Assembly: GCF_002407245.1 (NCBI RefSeq)
Contig: NZ_CP010681.1
Span: forward strand, 1,922,001 to 1,986,000
Source of the DNA: Phaeobacter piscinae
GTDB taxonomy: Bacteria > Pseudomonadota > Alphaproteobacteria > Rhodobacterales > Rhodobacteraceae
Length of the DNA stretch: 64,000 nucleotides
Direction of reading: 5' to 3'
The notes below the pieces were generated by a model. That model saw only the letters and a program-made list of their open reading frames with translations, was not told the origin of the DNA and ran no database searches. Position 1 is the first letter of the stretch. Each line of letters starts with the position of its first letter. Shown in pieces: positions 1 through 9,193 of the stretch. A program made the translations under genes and the position numbers.

Positions 1-64
1 CGGGGCCTTTGCTGACAGCCTGCTGGAGCAGCTGAAAGCTGACGCACGGATCAGCGACGAATGA
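1..64 (+). CDS. surA: C-terminal end of a SurA-like peptidylprolyl isomerase (partial)
   Basis: Only the last 20 codons are in the window; the frame starts at base 2 and ends with TGA at 62-64. The end of the protein reads LLEQLKADARISDE. The stop overlaps the pdxA start as ATGA, which implies translational coupling. The identification rests on the conserved order surA-pdxA-ksgA in proteobacteria and on the resemblance of this tail to SurA C-termini. SurA is a periplasmic chaperone for outer-membrane proteins, but none of its catalytic domains can be checked here. Confidence 0.6.
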   Translation, partial: GAFADSLLEQLKADARISDE

Positions 65-1038
65 GCCGCCCTGCCCGCCCCTTGCCCATCGCGCTTAGCT
101 GTGGGGAACCGGCGGGCATTGGCCCGGAACTGGCGGTGAAGGCCTGGCAGGAATTGCGCGACAGCTGCCCGTTCCTGTGGTTGGGGGATCCGGCCCACCT
201 GCCCACGGAAACCGACTGGCAAGAGATCGACCATGCAGCTGAGGCTGCCGATGTCAGCGCCAGCGCCCTGCCTGTGCTGCGGGTCGGCTTTGCCGCACCG
301 GCCGTGCCCGGACAGCTCAACCCCGACAATGCCGCCGGTGTCATCCGCGCCATCGAGACCGGTGTCGCGCTGGTGCAGTCCGGTGAGGCCAGCGCGCTCT
401 GTACCGCACCAATCCACAAAAAGGCGCTGATGGATGGGGCGCAGTTTCCCTTCCCCGGCCATACAGAATTCCTCGCCCATCTCGGCAATGTGCAAAATGT
501 GGTCATGATGCTGGCCAGTCCGGCGCTGCGGGTGGTGCCTGCAACCATCCATATCGCCCTGTCGGAGGTGCCAAAGGCGCTGACCGCCGCGCGCCTGCGG
601 GCCACGATTGAGATCACAGCCCAAGGTCTGCGCGACCAGTTTGGCCTCGCGCACCCGAGAATTGCGATTGCAGGTCTCAACCCTCATGCCGGTGAAGAGG
701 GCGCCATGGGTAACGAAGAACTGGATTGGATGCGCGGGCTGATTGCCGATATGCAGGGCGGCGCCTACACGCTGTCCGGGCCGCATCCCGCCGACACCAT
801 GTTCCATGCGGCGGCACGCGCACGTTATGACGCGGCGATCTGCATGTATCATGATCAGGCGCTGATCCCGATCAAGACGCTGGATTTCGATCGCGGCGTC
901 AATGTTACGCTGGGGCTGCCCTTCATCCGCACCTCGCCGGACCACGGCACCGCCTGCGATATCGCCGGTCAGGGCATCGCCAACCCCTCCAGCCTGATTG
1001 AGGCGCTGCGGCTGGCGCAGTCCATGGCGCGCAGTTGA
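61..1038 (+). CDS. pdxA: 4-hydroxythreonine-4-phosphate dehydrogenase PdxA
   Basis: This cytoplasmic enzyme oxidises 4-phosphohydroxy-L-threonine with NAD in the DXP-dependent pathway to pyridoxal phosphate. At 325 residues it has the usual family length. The three metal-binding histidines can be placed: His164 (ATIHIALS), His209 (LNPHAGEEG) and His264 (MYHDQALIP). The phosphate-binding GHTEF motif lies near residue 134 and the HGTA-type segment SPDHGTACDIAG near the C-terminus. The ATG overlaps the stop of the upstream surA-like gene by four bases, and ksgA follows 122 bp downstream, so the surA-pdxA-ksgA cluster of proteobacteria is preserved. No irregularity is seen. Confidence 0.97.
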   Translation: MSRPARPLPIALSCGEPAGIGPELAVKAWQELRDSCPFLWLGDPAHLPTETDWQEIDHAAEAADVSASALPVLRVGFAAPAVPGQLNPDNAAGVIRAIETGVALVQSGEASALCTAPIHKKALMDGAQFPFPGHTEFLAHLGNVQNVVMMLASPALRVVPATIHIALSEVPKALTAARLRATIEITAQGLRDQFGLAHPRIAIAGLNPHAGEEGAMGNEELDWMRGLIADMQGGAYTLSGPHPADTMFHAAARARYDAAICMYHDQALIPIKTLDFDRGVNVTLGLPFIRTSPDHGTACDIAGQGIANPSSLIEALRLAQSMARS

Positions 1039-1080
1039 CCCAGCGCACGGCCCAGCGACTGAACGCTGGCACTTGCAACT

Positions 1081-1110
1081 TCTTCTGGCCGGAAATATCC
1101 CCGCCGGAGG
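1081..1110 (-). repeat. Rhodobacteraceae-type extragenic element, copy A
   Basis: Read on the minus strand, this stretch runs from CCTCCGGCGGGGATATTT into CCGGCCAGAAGA. The same skeleton (GC-rich block, then TATTT, then GG..AGA) recurs at 30381-30411 (minus) and 53231-53256 (plus). All three copies lie in intergenic DNA just after a gene. Elements of this form are very frequent between genes in this bacterial family; their function is unknown. Confidence 0.55.
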
Positions 1111-1160
1111 CATGAAAACTATGGCGCGTCCCCCGCGCCCCGTCCCAAGGTACCGATGAT

Positions 1161-2006
1161 ATGAGCGCTATCGACTCCCTTCCTCCCCTGCGTGAGGTGA
1201 TCGAGACTCACCAGCTTCTGGCGCGCAAATCGCTGGGCCAGAACTTTCTTCTGGATCTGAACCTGACCGCGAAAATCGCGCGGCAGGCCGGTGATCTCAG
1301 CGAATGCGATGTGCTGGAAATCGGCCCCGGCCCCGGCGGTCTGACACGGGGCCTGCTGGCGGAGGGCGCGCGCCGCGTCTTGGCGGTGGAGAAGGACAGC
1401 CGCTGCATCCCCGCGCTGGCGGAGATTTCCGATGCCTATCCCGGACGGTTGCAGGTGATCGAAGGCGACGCGCTGGAGGTGAACCCCCTCACCCATCTGA
1501 CACCGCCGATCCGCATTGCCGCCAATCTGCCCTATAATGTCGGCACCGAGCTGCTGGTGCGCTGGCTGACGCCGAAGGCCTGGCCGCCGTTCTGGCAGAG
1601 CCTCACCCTGATGTTCCAGCGTGAGGTCGCGGAGCGGATTGTCGCGCAACCCGGCAGCAAGGCCTATGGGCGTCTGGCGTTGCTGGCGCAGTGGCGCGCC
1701 GATGCGCGCATTGTGTTGTCCCTGCCGCCTGAAGCCTTTAGCCCGCCGCCCAAGGTCCATAGCGCGGTGGTGCATCTGAAAGCGCTTGAGGCGCCGCGCT
1801 ATCCGGCAGATGCCGGGACCCTGAACAAGGTGGTCGCCGCAGCCTTCAATCAGCGCCGCAAGATGCTGCGCGCCAGCCTCAAGAGCGTGAGCCCTGATAT
1901 TGAGGATCACCTGAAGTCCGTTGGCATTCCGCCAACCGAGCGCGCCGAGCAGGTCGGGCTGGAGGCCTTCTGCGCCTTGGCCCGCAGGCTGAAGCCGCTG
2001 GACTAA
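1161..2006 (+). CDS. rsmA: 16S rRNA (adenine1518-N6/adenine1519-N6)-dimethyltransferase KsgA/RsmA
   Basis: The enzyme dimethylates two adjacent adenosines in helix 45 of 16S rRNA during late 30S maturation. The 281-residue protein has the KsgA entry signature SLGQNFLLD near residue 23 and the SAM-binding loop [10 protein letters not shown] near residue 53. The catalytic motif NLPYNVGT is near residue 121, and the C-terminal helical domain contains [14 protein letters not shown] weak ribosome site (AAGGT) lies ahead of the ATG. It is followed by a strong terminator and probably ends the surA-pdxA-ksgA unit. Confidence 0.97.
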   Translation: MSAIDSLPPLREVIETHQLLARKSLGQNFLLDLNLTAKIARQAGDLSECDVLEIGPGPGGLTRGLLAEGARRVLAVEKDSRCIPALAEISDAYPGRLQVIEGDALEVNPLTHLTPPIRIAANLPYNVGTELLVRWLTPKAWPPFWQSLTLMFQREVAERIVAQPGSKAYGRLALLAQWRADARIVLSLPPEAFSPPPKVHSAVVHLKALEAPRYPADAGTLNKVVAAAFNQRRKMLRASLKSVSPDIEDHLKSVGIPPTERAEQVGLEAFCALARRLKPLD

Positions 2007-2058
2007 GTCGAGATAGGTAGAACCGACGCGCAGCAAGCAGGCCTAGTGATCATCGCAC

Positions 2059-2096
2059 AAAAAACCCCGGCCTGATTTCAGGCCGGGGTTTTTTAT
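2059..2096. terminator. Bidirectional intrinsic terminator
   Basis: The perfect 10-bp arms CCCCGGCCTG and CAGGCCGGGG enclose an ATTT loop and are flanked by A and T runs. It can stop ksgA transcription from the left and the DUF4167 gene from the right, because the two genes converge here. Confidence 0.93.
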
Positions 2097-2128
2097 CTGT
2101 CTATTGCAATGCAGTATTCCGCGCTGCG

Positions 2129-2863
2129 TTATTCTGCGGCCTCAGGCGCATCCTCGGCCGAGGGTTTCGGCTTGGGCTTGCGACGGGGCGCGGGTTTACG
2201 CTCCGGGGCCGGGGCAGCCTCGCCTGCGTCTGCTGGCGCGCTCTCCGAACTGGCAGCTGCGGCGGTGTCGTCGCCTTTGGGGGCGTCCGCCGTCCCGGCT
2301 TCAACCTTACCACCGTCGGCCTTGCTACCCTCTGGCTTGGGCTTGCGGCTGCGCGGTTTGCGGGCCTGCGACTTTTGCGGCTTGCTGTCACCCTCGCCTG
2401 CAGCCTGATCGCGGCTCTCGGGGGTTTCTACCAGACCGCTGTCACCGTTGCTGTCGCGCGGATCCATCACTTCCGGCTGAGGGGCTGCTGCCGGATCGTC
2501 GCTGCGGCTGCCCGCCTCGCGCTCCTGACGCTCCAGCCGCTCGGCGCGTTCGCGATCCCGCTCCGCCTGGCGCTCGCGGTTCTGCCGCTCCTGCTCTTCA
2601 CGGCGCGCATCGATTTCGCGTTGGGCCTCGTTCAGCATGCGCAGGTAGTGTTCAGCGTGCTGTTGGAAATTCTCGGTGGCAACACGATCATTGCTCAACT
2701 GGGCATCGCGCGCCAGCTGATTGTATTTATCGATGATCTGTTGCGGCGTTCCGCGAACCTTGCCTTCGGGGCCGGAGCTGTCGAACACACGGTTGACAAC
2801 ATTTGCGCCTTGCGGGCGATTCCGGTTCGACTTGGAACGCGAACGTGATTTGGACGATCTCAT
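2129..2863 (-). CDS. DUF4167 domain protein
   Basis: This 244-residue protein has a basic N-terminus rich in Arg and Ser (MRSSKSRSRSKSNRNRPQ). A conserved helical block covers residues 25-90 (VNRVFDSSGPEGKVRGTP.., YNQLARDAQLSNDRVATENF, AEHYLRMLNEA), which is the DUF4167 signature. A long tail of low complexity alternates acidic and Lys/Arg/Pro-rich segments. DUF4167 proteins are widespread in alphaproteobacteria and usually lie next to prfA-prmC, as here. Their role is undefined; the charged tails suggest nucleic-acid or ribosome association, which is inference. The start is the only ATG that retains the basic N-terminus. Confidence 0.88.
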   Translation of the reverse strand: MRSSKSRSRSKSNRNRPQGANVVNRVFDSSGPEGKVRGTPQQIIDKYNQLARDAQLSNDRVATENFQQHAEHYLRMLNEAQREIDARREEQERQNRERQAERDRERAERLERQEREAGSRSDDPAAAPQPEVMDPRDSNGDSGLVETPESRDQAAGEGDSKPQKSQARKPRSRKPKPEGSKADGGKVEAGTADAPKGDDTAAAASSESAPADAGEAAPAPERKPAPRRKPKPKPSAEDAPEAAE

Positions 2864-3087
2864 ATGCCTAACGTCAGCCTTGATTGTATTTGTCGTGGAC
2901 CCATATCGGCGCGCCTCTGCGCCGGATCATCGACCATTTTGGGCTTGATGTCGCCGGGAGGTATTCTTGACCTCGCCCGAAGGCGACCTCTTTGAGTAAT
3001 CATGTTACGCCCGTTCAGACAAGGGGTTAGGCGCCATTATCCGTGCTTTTTCTTACGAAACTGCAAATTCGGGCGATTTTCACGGGT

Positions 3088-3945
3088 TTAGGAGGCGTTT
3101 TCGTCACAGCTGCGGCCACAAACCACCCGGTCACGCCCGTCGAGATCCTGAATGATACGGACCTCTTTTAGCCCTGCCGACAACAGTAGATCGCTTACCG
3201 CAGCGCCCTGCGTGGGGCCAATTTCCAGAAACACCCGCCCCTGCGGCGCCAGATGCCCGCCGAGCTGCGCCGCAAGGATGCGATAGGCGCCAAGCCCGTC
3301 GCCGCCATCGGTGAGCGCCATCTCCGGCTCATGGCCGCGCACTTCGTCTGACAGGTCGGGCATTTCATCCAGCGCGATATAGGGCGGGTTGGAGACGATC
3401 AGATCAAACCGGCCGTCCACCGCCGAAAACCAATCTGATTGCAGAATTTCGGCGCGCGGCTCGACCCGGTGCAGCACCGCATTGGCACTGGCCTGCAGAC
3501 AGGCGGCCTCGCTCAGGTCAACGCCGACACCGGTTGCGTCGGCCTGCTCTGCCAGCAGGGTGACCAGAATGCACCCCGATCCAAGGCCAAGGTCCAGAAC
3601 CCGCGAGAAGGGTTCGGCCAGAGCCGCCTCGATCAGGCATTCGGTTTCCGGGCGTGGATCCAGCACATCGCCGGAGACCTTGAAACGTCGCCCGTAGAAT
3701 TCGCGCTCACCAATCAGATGGGAGACCGGCACACGGATGGCACGCAGAGCGATCAGCTGCTCATACCGTTCGGCAATCTCCGGCGCGAGATCCTCGGGTG
3801 CAATCAAGGTGACACGGCTGGCCTCGATCCGGGCGGCGTGGGCAAGCAGGACGCGCGCATCCCGCGCCGGGTCAGGCACGCCGGCCGCGCGCAGGCGTGC
3901 AGCCGCAGCGGCCATCGCCTGAGCGGCTGTCTGCGGCGCGTTCAT
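3088..3945 (-). CDS. prmC: Release factor glutamine N5-methyltransferase PrmC
   Basis: The enzyme methylates the glutamine of the GGQ motif in release factors 1 and 2, using SAM. The 285-residue protein shows the N-terminal helical domain, the SAM loop DLGLGSGCI at 118-126 and the catalytic NPPYI at 186-190. Its ATG overlaps the prfA stop by four bases (ATGA), so it is translationally coupled to its own substrate gene. This is the normal arrangement in bacteria. Confidence 0.96.
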   Translation of the reverse strand: MNAPQTAAQAMAAAAARLRAAGVPDPARDARVLLAHAARIEASRVTLIAPEDLAPEIAERYEQLIALRAIRVPVSHLIGEREFYGRRFKVSGDVLDPRPETECLIEAALAEPFSRVLDLGLGSGCILVTLLAEQADATGVGVDLSEAACLQASANAVLHRVEPRAEILQSDWFSAVDGRFDLIVSNPPYIALDEMPDLSDEVRGHEPEMALTDGGDGLGAYRILAAQLGGHLAPQGRVFLEIGPTQGAAVSDLLLSAGLKEVRIIQDLDGRDRVVCGRSCDENAS

Positions 3946-4997
3946 TGGCCCATCTCGGCCAGAAGCCGCGCCTGATCATCCGCCGTCAGCGCGTCGATAA
4001 TCTCATCCAGGTCGCCCTGCATGATCTGATCCAGCTTATAAAGCGTCAGGTTGATGCGGTGGTCGGACATGCGACCTTGCGGAAAATTATAGGTCCGGAT
4101 CCGTTCTGAGCGATCCCCAGAACCGACTTGGCTGGCGCGATCGGCTGAGCGTTCACTGTCGATCCGCTGCCGCTCCAGATCATAGAGCCGGGTCCGCATT
4201 ACCTGCATGGCGATTTCCCGGTTGCGGTGCTGGGATTTCTCCGAGCTGACCACGATGATGCCGGTCGGGATATGGGTGATCCGCACGGCGGAATCCGTGG
4301 TGTTCACGTGCTGGCCGCCCGCCCCTGAGGCCCGCATGGTGTCGATCCGCAGATCGCCGGGATCAATGCGCAGGTCCACATCCTCAGCCTCGGGCAATAC
4401 CGCGACAGTGGCGGCGGAGGTGTGAATGCGACCACCGGATTCTGTCACTGGCACCCGTTGCACGCGGTGGACACCAGATTCATACTTCAACCGGGCAAAG
4501 ACGTTTTCGCCCTTCACATGGGCCACCACTTCTTTCAGCCCGCCCAATTCGGTTGTCTGCTCTTCGATGATCTCAAACCCCCAGCCCCGCGCCTCCGCGT
4601 AGCGCTGATACATGCGCAGGAGGTCTCCGGCAAAAAGGGCCGCCTCATCGCCGCCGGTGCCGGGGCGGATTTCCAGCATCGCCGGGCGCGCGTCGGCCTC
4701 ATCGCGGGGCAACAGCGCCAGTTGCAGTGCATGTTCTGCCTCAGGCAAGGCGGCGCGCAGCTGTGGCAGTTCCTCATCAGCCAGCTCAGCCATATCGGGA
4801 TCCGCCAGCATCTGTTCGGCCTCCTCCAGATCGGAGAGCAGTCGGCGATAGGCGGTGATCTGCTCCGCAACCGGGCGCAGGTCGGAATATTCCTTGGCCA
4901 AAGCCGCGATGTCCGCACCGGCAACGCCCTCGGCCATTGCGGCCTCAAGATATTGGAACCGTTGCAAAATCTGTTCAAGGCGGTCTTCGGGGATCAT
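3942..4997 (-). CDS. prfA: Peptide chain release factor 1
   Basis: RF1 recognises UAA and UAG and triggers peptidyl-tRNA hydrolysis on the ribosome. The 351-residue protein carries the RF1 anticodon tripeptide PVT at 183-185 (RVPVTESGG) and the universal GGQ at 227-229 within [18 protein letters not shown]. The neighbouring prmC encodes the methylase for that glutamine. No frameshift or truncation is present. Confidence 0.97.
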   Translation of the reverse strand: MIPEDRLEQILQRFQYLEAAMAEGVAGADIAALAKEYSDLRPVAEQITAYRRLLSDLEEAEQMLADPDMAELADEELPQLRAALPEAEHALQLALLPRDEADARPAMLEIRPGTGGDEAALFAGDLLRMYQRYAEARGWGFEIIEEQTTELGGLKEVVAHVKGENVFARLKYESGVHRVQRVPVTESGGRIHTSAATVAVLPEAEDVDLRIDPGDLRIDTMRASGAGGQHVNTTDSAVRITHIPTGIIVVSSEKSQHRNREIAMQVMRTRLYDLERQRIDSERSADRASQVGSGDRSERIRTYNFPQGRMSDHRINLTLYKLDQIMQGDLDEIIDALTADDQARLLAEMGQ

Positions 4998-5164
4998 GCG
5001 CGCAATGTCCGTTTTGATCTGTCTTTGGCGGAAAGCTGCCCTTGTGATATGCTAGGGCCATGCAACATGCCAGTCCTCATATCGTGGGAACGGGCCGCCT
5101 GCAGCGCTGCGCCCTTGCCGATACTCAACCGGAACACACTGTTGTGCCCACGGCGCGGCAGCTG

Positions 5165-5458
5165 ATGCGGCTTTTTGGCCTTGTGCTGCTGTCTTGTGCC
5201 GCCGCGACCACGGTCCGAGCGGATGTGACAGCCCCAAACGGACGCACGATTGATTGTTATTGCACCGACAAAAGCGGCAGCCGGATCGAACTGGGTGAGT
5301 TTATCTGCCTGCAGGTTGATGGGCGCATGTTCACGGCCCAATGCCAGATGTCGCTGAATGTGCCGATGTGGCGCGAGGTGCAAAAAGGATGCCTTGCGGC
5401 TGAGGCCGATCCGGCGCCCGGCCTGTCGTCTGCGACCGCCCCCCTGCCCCGGATCTGA
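5165..5458 (+). CDS. Small secreted protein of unknown function
   Basis: The gene was started at the ATG at 5165, because the product then begins with a good signal peptide (MRLFGLVLLSCAAATTVRA) and a likely cleavage after ADA-like residues. The frame stays open upstream to an ATG at 5060, but that would place an unrelated polar 35-residue leader before the signal. The 97-residue product has a mature part with about five cysteines (CYC, EFICLQ, TAQCQM, KGCLA), so a disulfide-stabilised periplasmic protein is plausible. It converges on the DUF1499 gene. I recognise no family. Confidence 0.6.
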   Translation: MRLFGLVLLSCAAATTVRADVTAPNGRTIDCYCTDKSGSRIELGEFICLQVDGRMFTAQCQMSLNVPMWREVQKGCLAAEADPAPGLSSATAPLPRI

Positions 5459-5500
5459 TCCCGCTGACAATCGCTTTGCCAACTCACCCCTACCCGCGAA

Positions 5501-5923
5501 CTATTGCGGCGCGGGCTCCATCTGCGCGATCCAGCTGTTGATCCGGTCGTTATTCGCGCCCAGATCAGAGCGGCCAAAGCGCAGCCGCGCATAGACCTTC
5601 AGCAGGTCGCCATGCTGCCGCGCCGTTGTATAATCGGGAAACCCCAGAAACCGGGTGCGGGTCACATAGGTGACCATTTCATCCTCGACCGAGCCTGCGA
5701 GAACACGGGTGCGCGGCGCATTGCTGGCGACCGCGTGAAACCGCTCCAGCCCGTCCTCCCCGCTGCGGACCACCCGAAACACGCCACCGCGAAAGGTCTT
5801 GTCCTCGCTGAATTCCGGCTGTGTGTTCCAGTCCAGCGGATCGCTGGGCGCCAGCCGGATAAAGCCGAGCACCACGACAAGTGCCGCAATGCTCAACCAG
5901 ACGAATATCATCACTCGACCCAT
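5501..5923 (-). CDS. DUF1499 family protein
   Basis: The 140-residue protein has one N-terminal membrane helix (about residues 5-23, IFVWLSIAALVVVLGFIRL). It is followed by a DUF1499-type domain with the features FRVV, RTRVLAGS, VTYVTRTRFLGFPDYTTA and LRFGRSDLGANNDRINSWI. The segment FGRSDLGANNDRI is the most diagnostic part. DUF1499 proteins are small, usually membrane-anchored, and without assigned function. A GAGGGAGAG ribosome site precedes the ATG. It lies just downstream of the ureohydrolase operon on the same strand and may be co-transcribed. Confidence 0.85.
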   Translation of the reverse strand: MGRVMIFVWLSIAALVVVLGFIRLAPSDPLDWNTQPEFSEDKTFRGGVFRVVRSGEDGLERFHAVASNAPRTRVLAGSVEDEMVTYVTRTRFLGFPDYTTARQHGDLLKVYARLRFGRSDLGANNDRINSWIAQMEPAPQ

Positions 5924-5967
5924 ATGGTCCGCTCTCCCTCGTGGCGGCTGCCACTGGACAGCCTGCC

Positions 5968-6915
5968 TTATTTTGTTGTCACACCCGGCAGCACACAGAG
6001 CAGCTCATACAGCAGATTGGCCGCTGTCAGTGCCGTATTGCCCGATGTGTCATAAGGCGGCGACACTTCGACCATATCGCAGCCCACAATGTTCAGCCCC
6101 CGCAAGGCCCGGATCAGCTCCAGCGCCTGCGGTGTGGTCAGCCCGCCGATTTCCGGCGTGCCAGTGCCCGGCGCATAGGCCGGATCAAGACTATCAATAT
6201 CATAGGACACATAGACCGGCCTATTGCCGATATCGCGACGAATTTCCGCACCCATGCCGTGCAGGGAGCGGTTCCACAATTCGCTGGCCGGGAAATGCTG
6301 GAAGCCCCAGCGCTGCGCCTCCTTGAAGTCGTCAGCGCCATAGCCGGTGCCGCGCAGCCCGATCTGATAGGTCTTGTCGGCGACAATCAGACCCTCCTCA
6401 TAGGCGCGGCGGAACACGGTGCCATGGGTTTCACGCTCGCCGAACATATCGTCGTTTACATCCGCATGGGCATCGACATGGACCAGCGCAACAGGTCCGT
6501 ATTTTTCAGCAATGGCGCGCAGGATCGGCAGGGTAATTGAATGATCCCCGCCCATCGCGACAGGTGTCACCCCGCTGGACAGGATTGCACTGTAGCTTTC
6601 CTGAATGATGCGCAGGCTGTCGGACAGAGAGAACGTATTGATCGCCAGATCGCCGATATCGCCGATATTCAGGCTGTCAAACGGTGCCGCGCCGGAGGTC
6701 ATGTTGTAGGGGCGGATCATCGCGCTTTCGGCGCGGATTTGCTTGGGGCCAAAGCGGGTGCCGGAGCGCCAGGAGGTGCCGATATCCATCGGCACACCCA
6801 GGATGGCCACATCCAGCCCGTCAAGCGACGTCGCCTGCGGCAGCCGCATAAAGGTGTTCGGACCGGAAAACCGCGCCAGATCATTGCCGCTGATCGGTTG
6901 ATTGAAATCAGTCAT
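5968..6915 (-). CDS. speB: Ureohydrolase, agmatinase or guanidinobutyrase type
   Basis: This Mn-dependent arginase-fold enzyme releases urea from a guanidino compound. The 315-residue protein has metal motifs GGDHS at 122-126, DAHAD at 148-152 and DIDSLDP at 239-245. Its N-terminus (FMRLPQ near residue 22) and the MIRPYN segment near residue 66 resemble guanidinobutyrases and guanidinopropionases of the GbuA type more than classical agmatinase, so automatic naming as SpeB may be imprecise. It overlaps the stop region of the preceding ureohydrolase gene by 8 bp. The order is M20 amidohydrolase, ureohydrolase, ureohydrolase on one strand. Confidence 0.85.
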   Translation of the reverse strand: MTDFNQPISGNDLARFSGPNTFMRLPQATSLDGLDVAILGVPMDIGTSWRSGTRFGPKQIRAESAMIRPYNMTSGAAPFDSLNIGDIGDLAINTFSLSDSLRIIQESYSAILSSGVTPVAMGGDHSITLPILRAIAEKYGPVALVHVDAHADVNDDMFGERETHGTVFRRAYEEGLIVADKTYQIGLRGTGYGADDFKEAQRWGFQHFPASELWNRSLHGMGAEIRRDIGNRPVYVSYDIDSLDPAYAPGTGTPEIGGLTTPQALELIRALRGLNIVGCDMVEVSPPYDTSGNTALTAANLLYELLCVLPGVTTK

Positions 6916-7876
6916 TGTCTCTCATATTCCAGCCAAGAAGGCAGATAATTTCGGTCGCCACATGGGCACCTGCGATGGCGGTGGCGCCGGTGGTGTCAAA
7001 CGGAGGGGAGACCTCCACCACGTCGCCACCTTTGATATTGATGCCTGCAATCTCGCGCAGGATACGGGCCGCCTGCGCCGAGGTCAGCCCCCCCCAGACC
7101 GGCGTGCCGGTGCCCGGCGCATAGGCCGGATCGAGACAGTCGATATCGAAGGTCAGATAGGTCGGCCGATCGCCAAGGATCGCCTTGATCCGCTTCGCGG
7201 TCTCAACCGGGCCGATCTCATGCACCGTGGACGCATCGATGATGTTCACACCCAATGTGTCGTCATTGGTGGTGCGGATCCCGACCTGAACGGATGTTTT
7301 GGGGTCTACAAGGCCCATTTTCACCGCTTTGTAGAACATGGTCCCATGGTCGATCCGGTCCATATTGTCATCGGGCCAGGTGTCGGTGTGGGCATCAAAC
7401 TGCAGCAGCGAGATGGGGCCGTATTTCTCGGCATAGGCCTTCAGGATCGGGAAGCTGATATAGTGATCGCCACCCAAGACGACCGAGGCCGTATCGGAGG
7501 CCAGAATACCACGAATATGCTCCGTCAGCGCGGCAGGGAAGGCCGGAACATCGGCGTGATCAAAGGCCAGATCGCCATAATCGGCGATGGCCAGCGTGCT
7601 GAGCGGGCTATGGGGCCAGCCATAGGGTTCATCCGGGCTTTGCAGCGCTGAGGCCTCGCGGATGGCGCGCGGACCCAGCCGTGTTCCGGGCCGGTTGGTG
7701 ACCGCCTGATCAAACGGCACGCCGGTGACCGCGATGTCCACCCCGGTCAGATCCTTGGTATATTTGCGTCGCAGGAAAGAAGTTGCCCCACCAAAGGTGA
7801 TCTCAAAGCTGAGACCTTTCATATCCTCACGCGTAAAGGCGTGATCGATCATGTGCTTTGCGTCTTCTAGCGCCAT
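6908..7876 (-). CDS. speB: Agmatinase family ureohydrolase
   Basis: This is a second arginase-fold enzyme of 322 residues, with GGDHY at 135-139, DAHTD at 161-165 and a DIDCLDPAYAPGTGTP block near residue 243. The GVPFD and RPGTRLGPRAIREAS segments fit agmatinases, which convert agmatine to putrescine and urea. It is a diverged paralogue of the following gene, so the pair probably splits substrates rather than duplicating one activity. It starts at ATG 7876 and lies 59 bp after the M20 gene. Confidence 0.87.
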   Translation of the reverse strand: MALEDAKHMIDHAFTREDMKGLSFEITFGGATSFLRRKYTKDLTGVDIAVTGVPFDQAVTNRPGTRLGPRAIREASALQSPDEPYGWPHSPLSTLAIADYGDLAFDHADVPAFPAALTEHIRGILASDTASVVLGGDHYISFPILKAYAEKYGPISLLQFDAHTDTWPDDNMDRIDHGTMFYKAVKMGLVDPKTSVQVGIRTTNDDTLGVNIIDASTVHEIGPVETAKRIKAILGDRPTYLTFDIDCLDPAYAPGTGTPVWGGLTSAQAARILREIAGINIKGGDVVEVSPPFDTTGATAIAGAHVATEIICLLGWNMRDND

Positions 7877-7935
7877 TCTGCGCCTCCTTGTGATGCACCT
7901 GCTGTTTGATCAAATAGCGGGTCACATTGTCCTTG

Positions 7936-9129
7936 TCACCCGTCGTTGGACGCCTGGGCCATGGGCTGTGCTCTCTCGACCAGACGGGCGAAAAACGACG
8001 CCCCAATCGGCGCGATCTCATCGTTGAAATCATACTTCGGATGATGCAGCCCGGCGCTGTCGCCCTGCCCCAGAAACAGATAGGCGCCGGGGCGGGCCTG
8101 CAACATGTAGGAGAAATCCTCCGCCCCCATTTCGCGCCCGGCCTCGGCCTCCACATTCTCAGGACCCGCAACCTCGCCCGCGACGCTGGCCGCAAAACCC
8201 GTCTTGGACGCGTCATTGATGGTGGCGGGGTAGCCGACCTCATAATCCAGCTCAGCCTCCACACCGTAGCTTGCCGCCTGACCGGCGACGATCTCCTTCA
8301 TCCGCCGCATCACCATCTCCTGCACACGCGGATCAAAGGTGCGCACGGTGCCGTTGATATAGGCGGTGTCGGGGATCACATTGTCGACAGTGCCGGTGTG
8401 GATCTGAGTGACGGAGACCACAAGATCGTCCAGCGCATAATGATTGCGCGACACAATCGTCTGGATCGCCTGCGCCATGCCACAGGCCGCCATCACCGGA
8501 TCGCGGGTTTCATGCGGCATCGCCCCATGGCCCCCGACGCCCTGAATATGGATGTGGAAGGTATCCACCGCCGCCATCAACGGCCCCGGCGTGGTGGCAA
8601 AGGCGCCCACAGGCAGGCCCGGTGCATTATGCAGGGCGTAGACCTCGCCAATGTTGAACCGCTCCATGATGCCCTCTTCGACCATGATACGGGCACCGCC
8701 GATGGCTTCCTCTGCAGGCTGGAAGATCAGCGCCACGCGGCCTTTGAAGTTGCGCGTCTCCGCGAGGTATTTTGCAGCCCCCAGGAGCATGGTGGTGTGA
8801 CCATCGTGACCACAGGCGTGCATATTGCCCGCATGACCTGAGACATAGTCGACACCGCTTTCCTCAGGGATGGGCAATGCGTCCATATCGGCGCGCAACC
8901 CGATGGTTGGCCCATCGCCTGCGTCACTGCCCTGCCCGTTGATGATCGCCACCATGCCGCTGGTGGCGATGCCCTCATGCAGCTCATCCACACCAAATTC
9001 GCGCAGCCGCTCAGCCACAAAGGCCGCTGTTTTCGGCAGATCCAGCGCCAGTTCGGGGATCTGGTGCAGATGCCGACGCCAGGTCTTCATCTCGTCGGCG
9101 TAATCGGCAATTCGGTTCACAACCGGCAT
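7936..9129 (-). CDS. M20 family amidohydrolase (hippurate hydrolase-like)
   Basis: This is a di-metal amidohydrolase of the M20D class, which cleaves N-acyl amino acids or similar amides. The start was set at 9129, where an AAGGAG ribosome site lies seven bases upstream, giving 397 residues; the frame is open further upstream but encodes nothing conserved. Motifs are HQIPE at 22-26, DMDALP at 81-86, MHACGHDGH at 103-111 and FQPAEE at 136-141, plus a central dimerisation domain. It is the first gene of an operon with two ureohydrolases, which suggests catabolism of an acylated guanidino compound or polyamine. That last point is inference. Confidence 0.9.
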   Translation of the reverse strand: MPVVNRIADYADEMKTWRRHLHQIPELALDLPKTAAFVAERLREFGVDELHEGIATSGMVAIINGQGSDAGDGPTIGLRADMDALPIPEESGVDYVSGHAGNMHACGHDGHTTMLLGAAKYLAETRNFKGRVALIFQPAEEAIGGARIMVEEGIMERFNIGEVYALHNAPGLPVGAFATTPGPLMAAVDTFHIHIQGVGGHGAMPHETRDPVMAACGMAQAIQTIVSRNHYALDDLVVSVTQIHTGTVDNVIPDTAYINGTVRTFDPRVQEMVMRRMKEIVAGQAASYGVEAELDYEVGYPATINDASKTGFAASVAGEVAGPENVEAEAGREMGAEDFSYMLQARPGAYLFLGQGDSAGLHHPKYDFNDEIAPIGASFFARLVERAQPMAQASNDG

Positions 9130-9193
9130 GGGGGTGGACTCCTTGGTCAGACTCGGGATTGATGCATCTGACACTGGAACAAGAGCCGCCGCA

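Noticed and set aside
5060..5164. Upstream extension of the small secreted protein gene
   Set aside because: It would bury the signal peptide after 35 unrelated polar residues; the start was moved to 5165.
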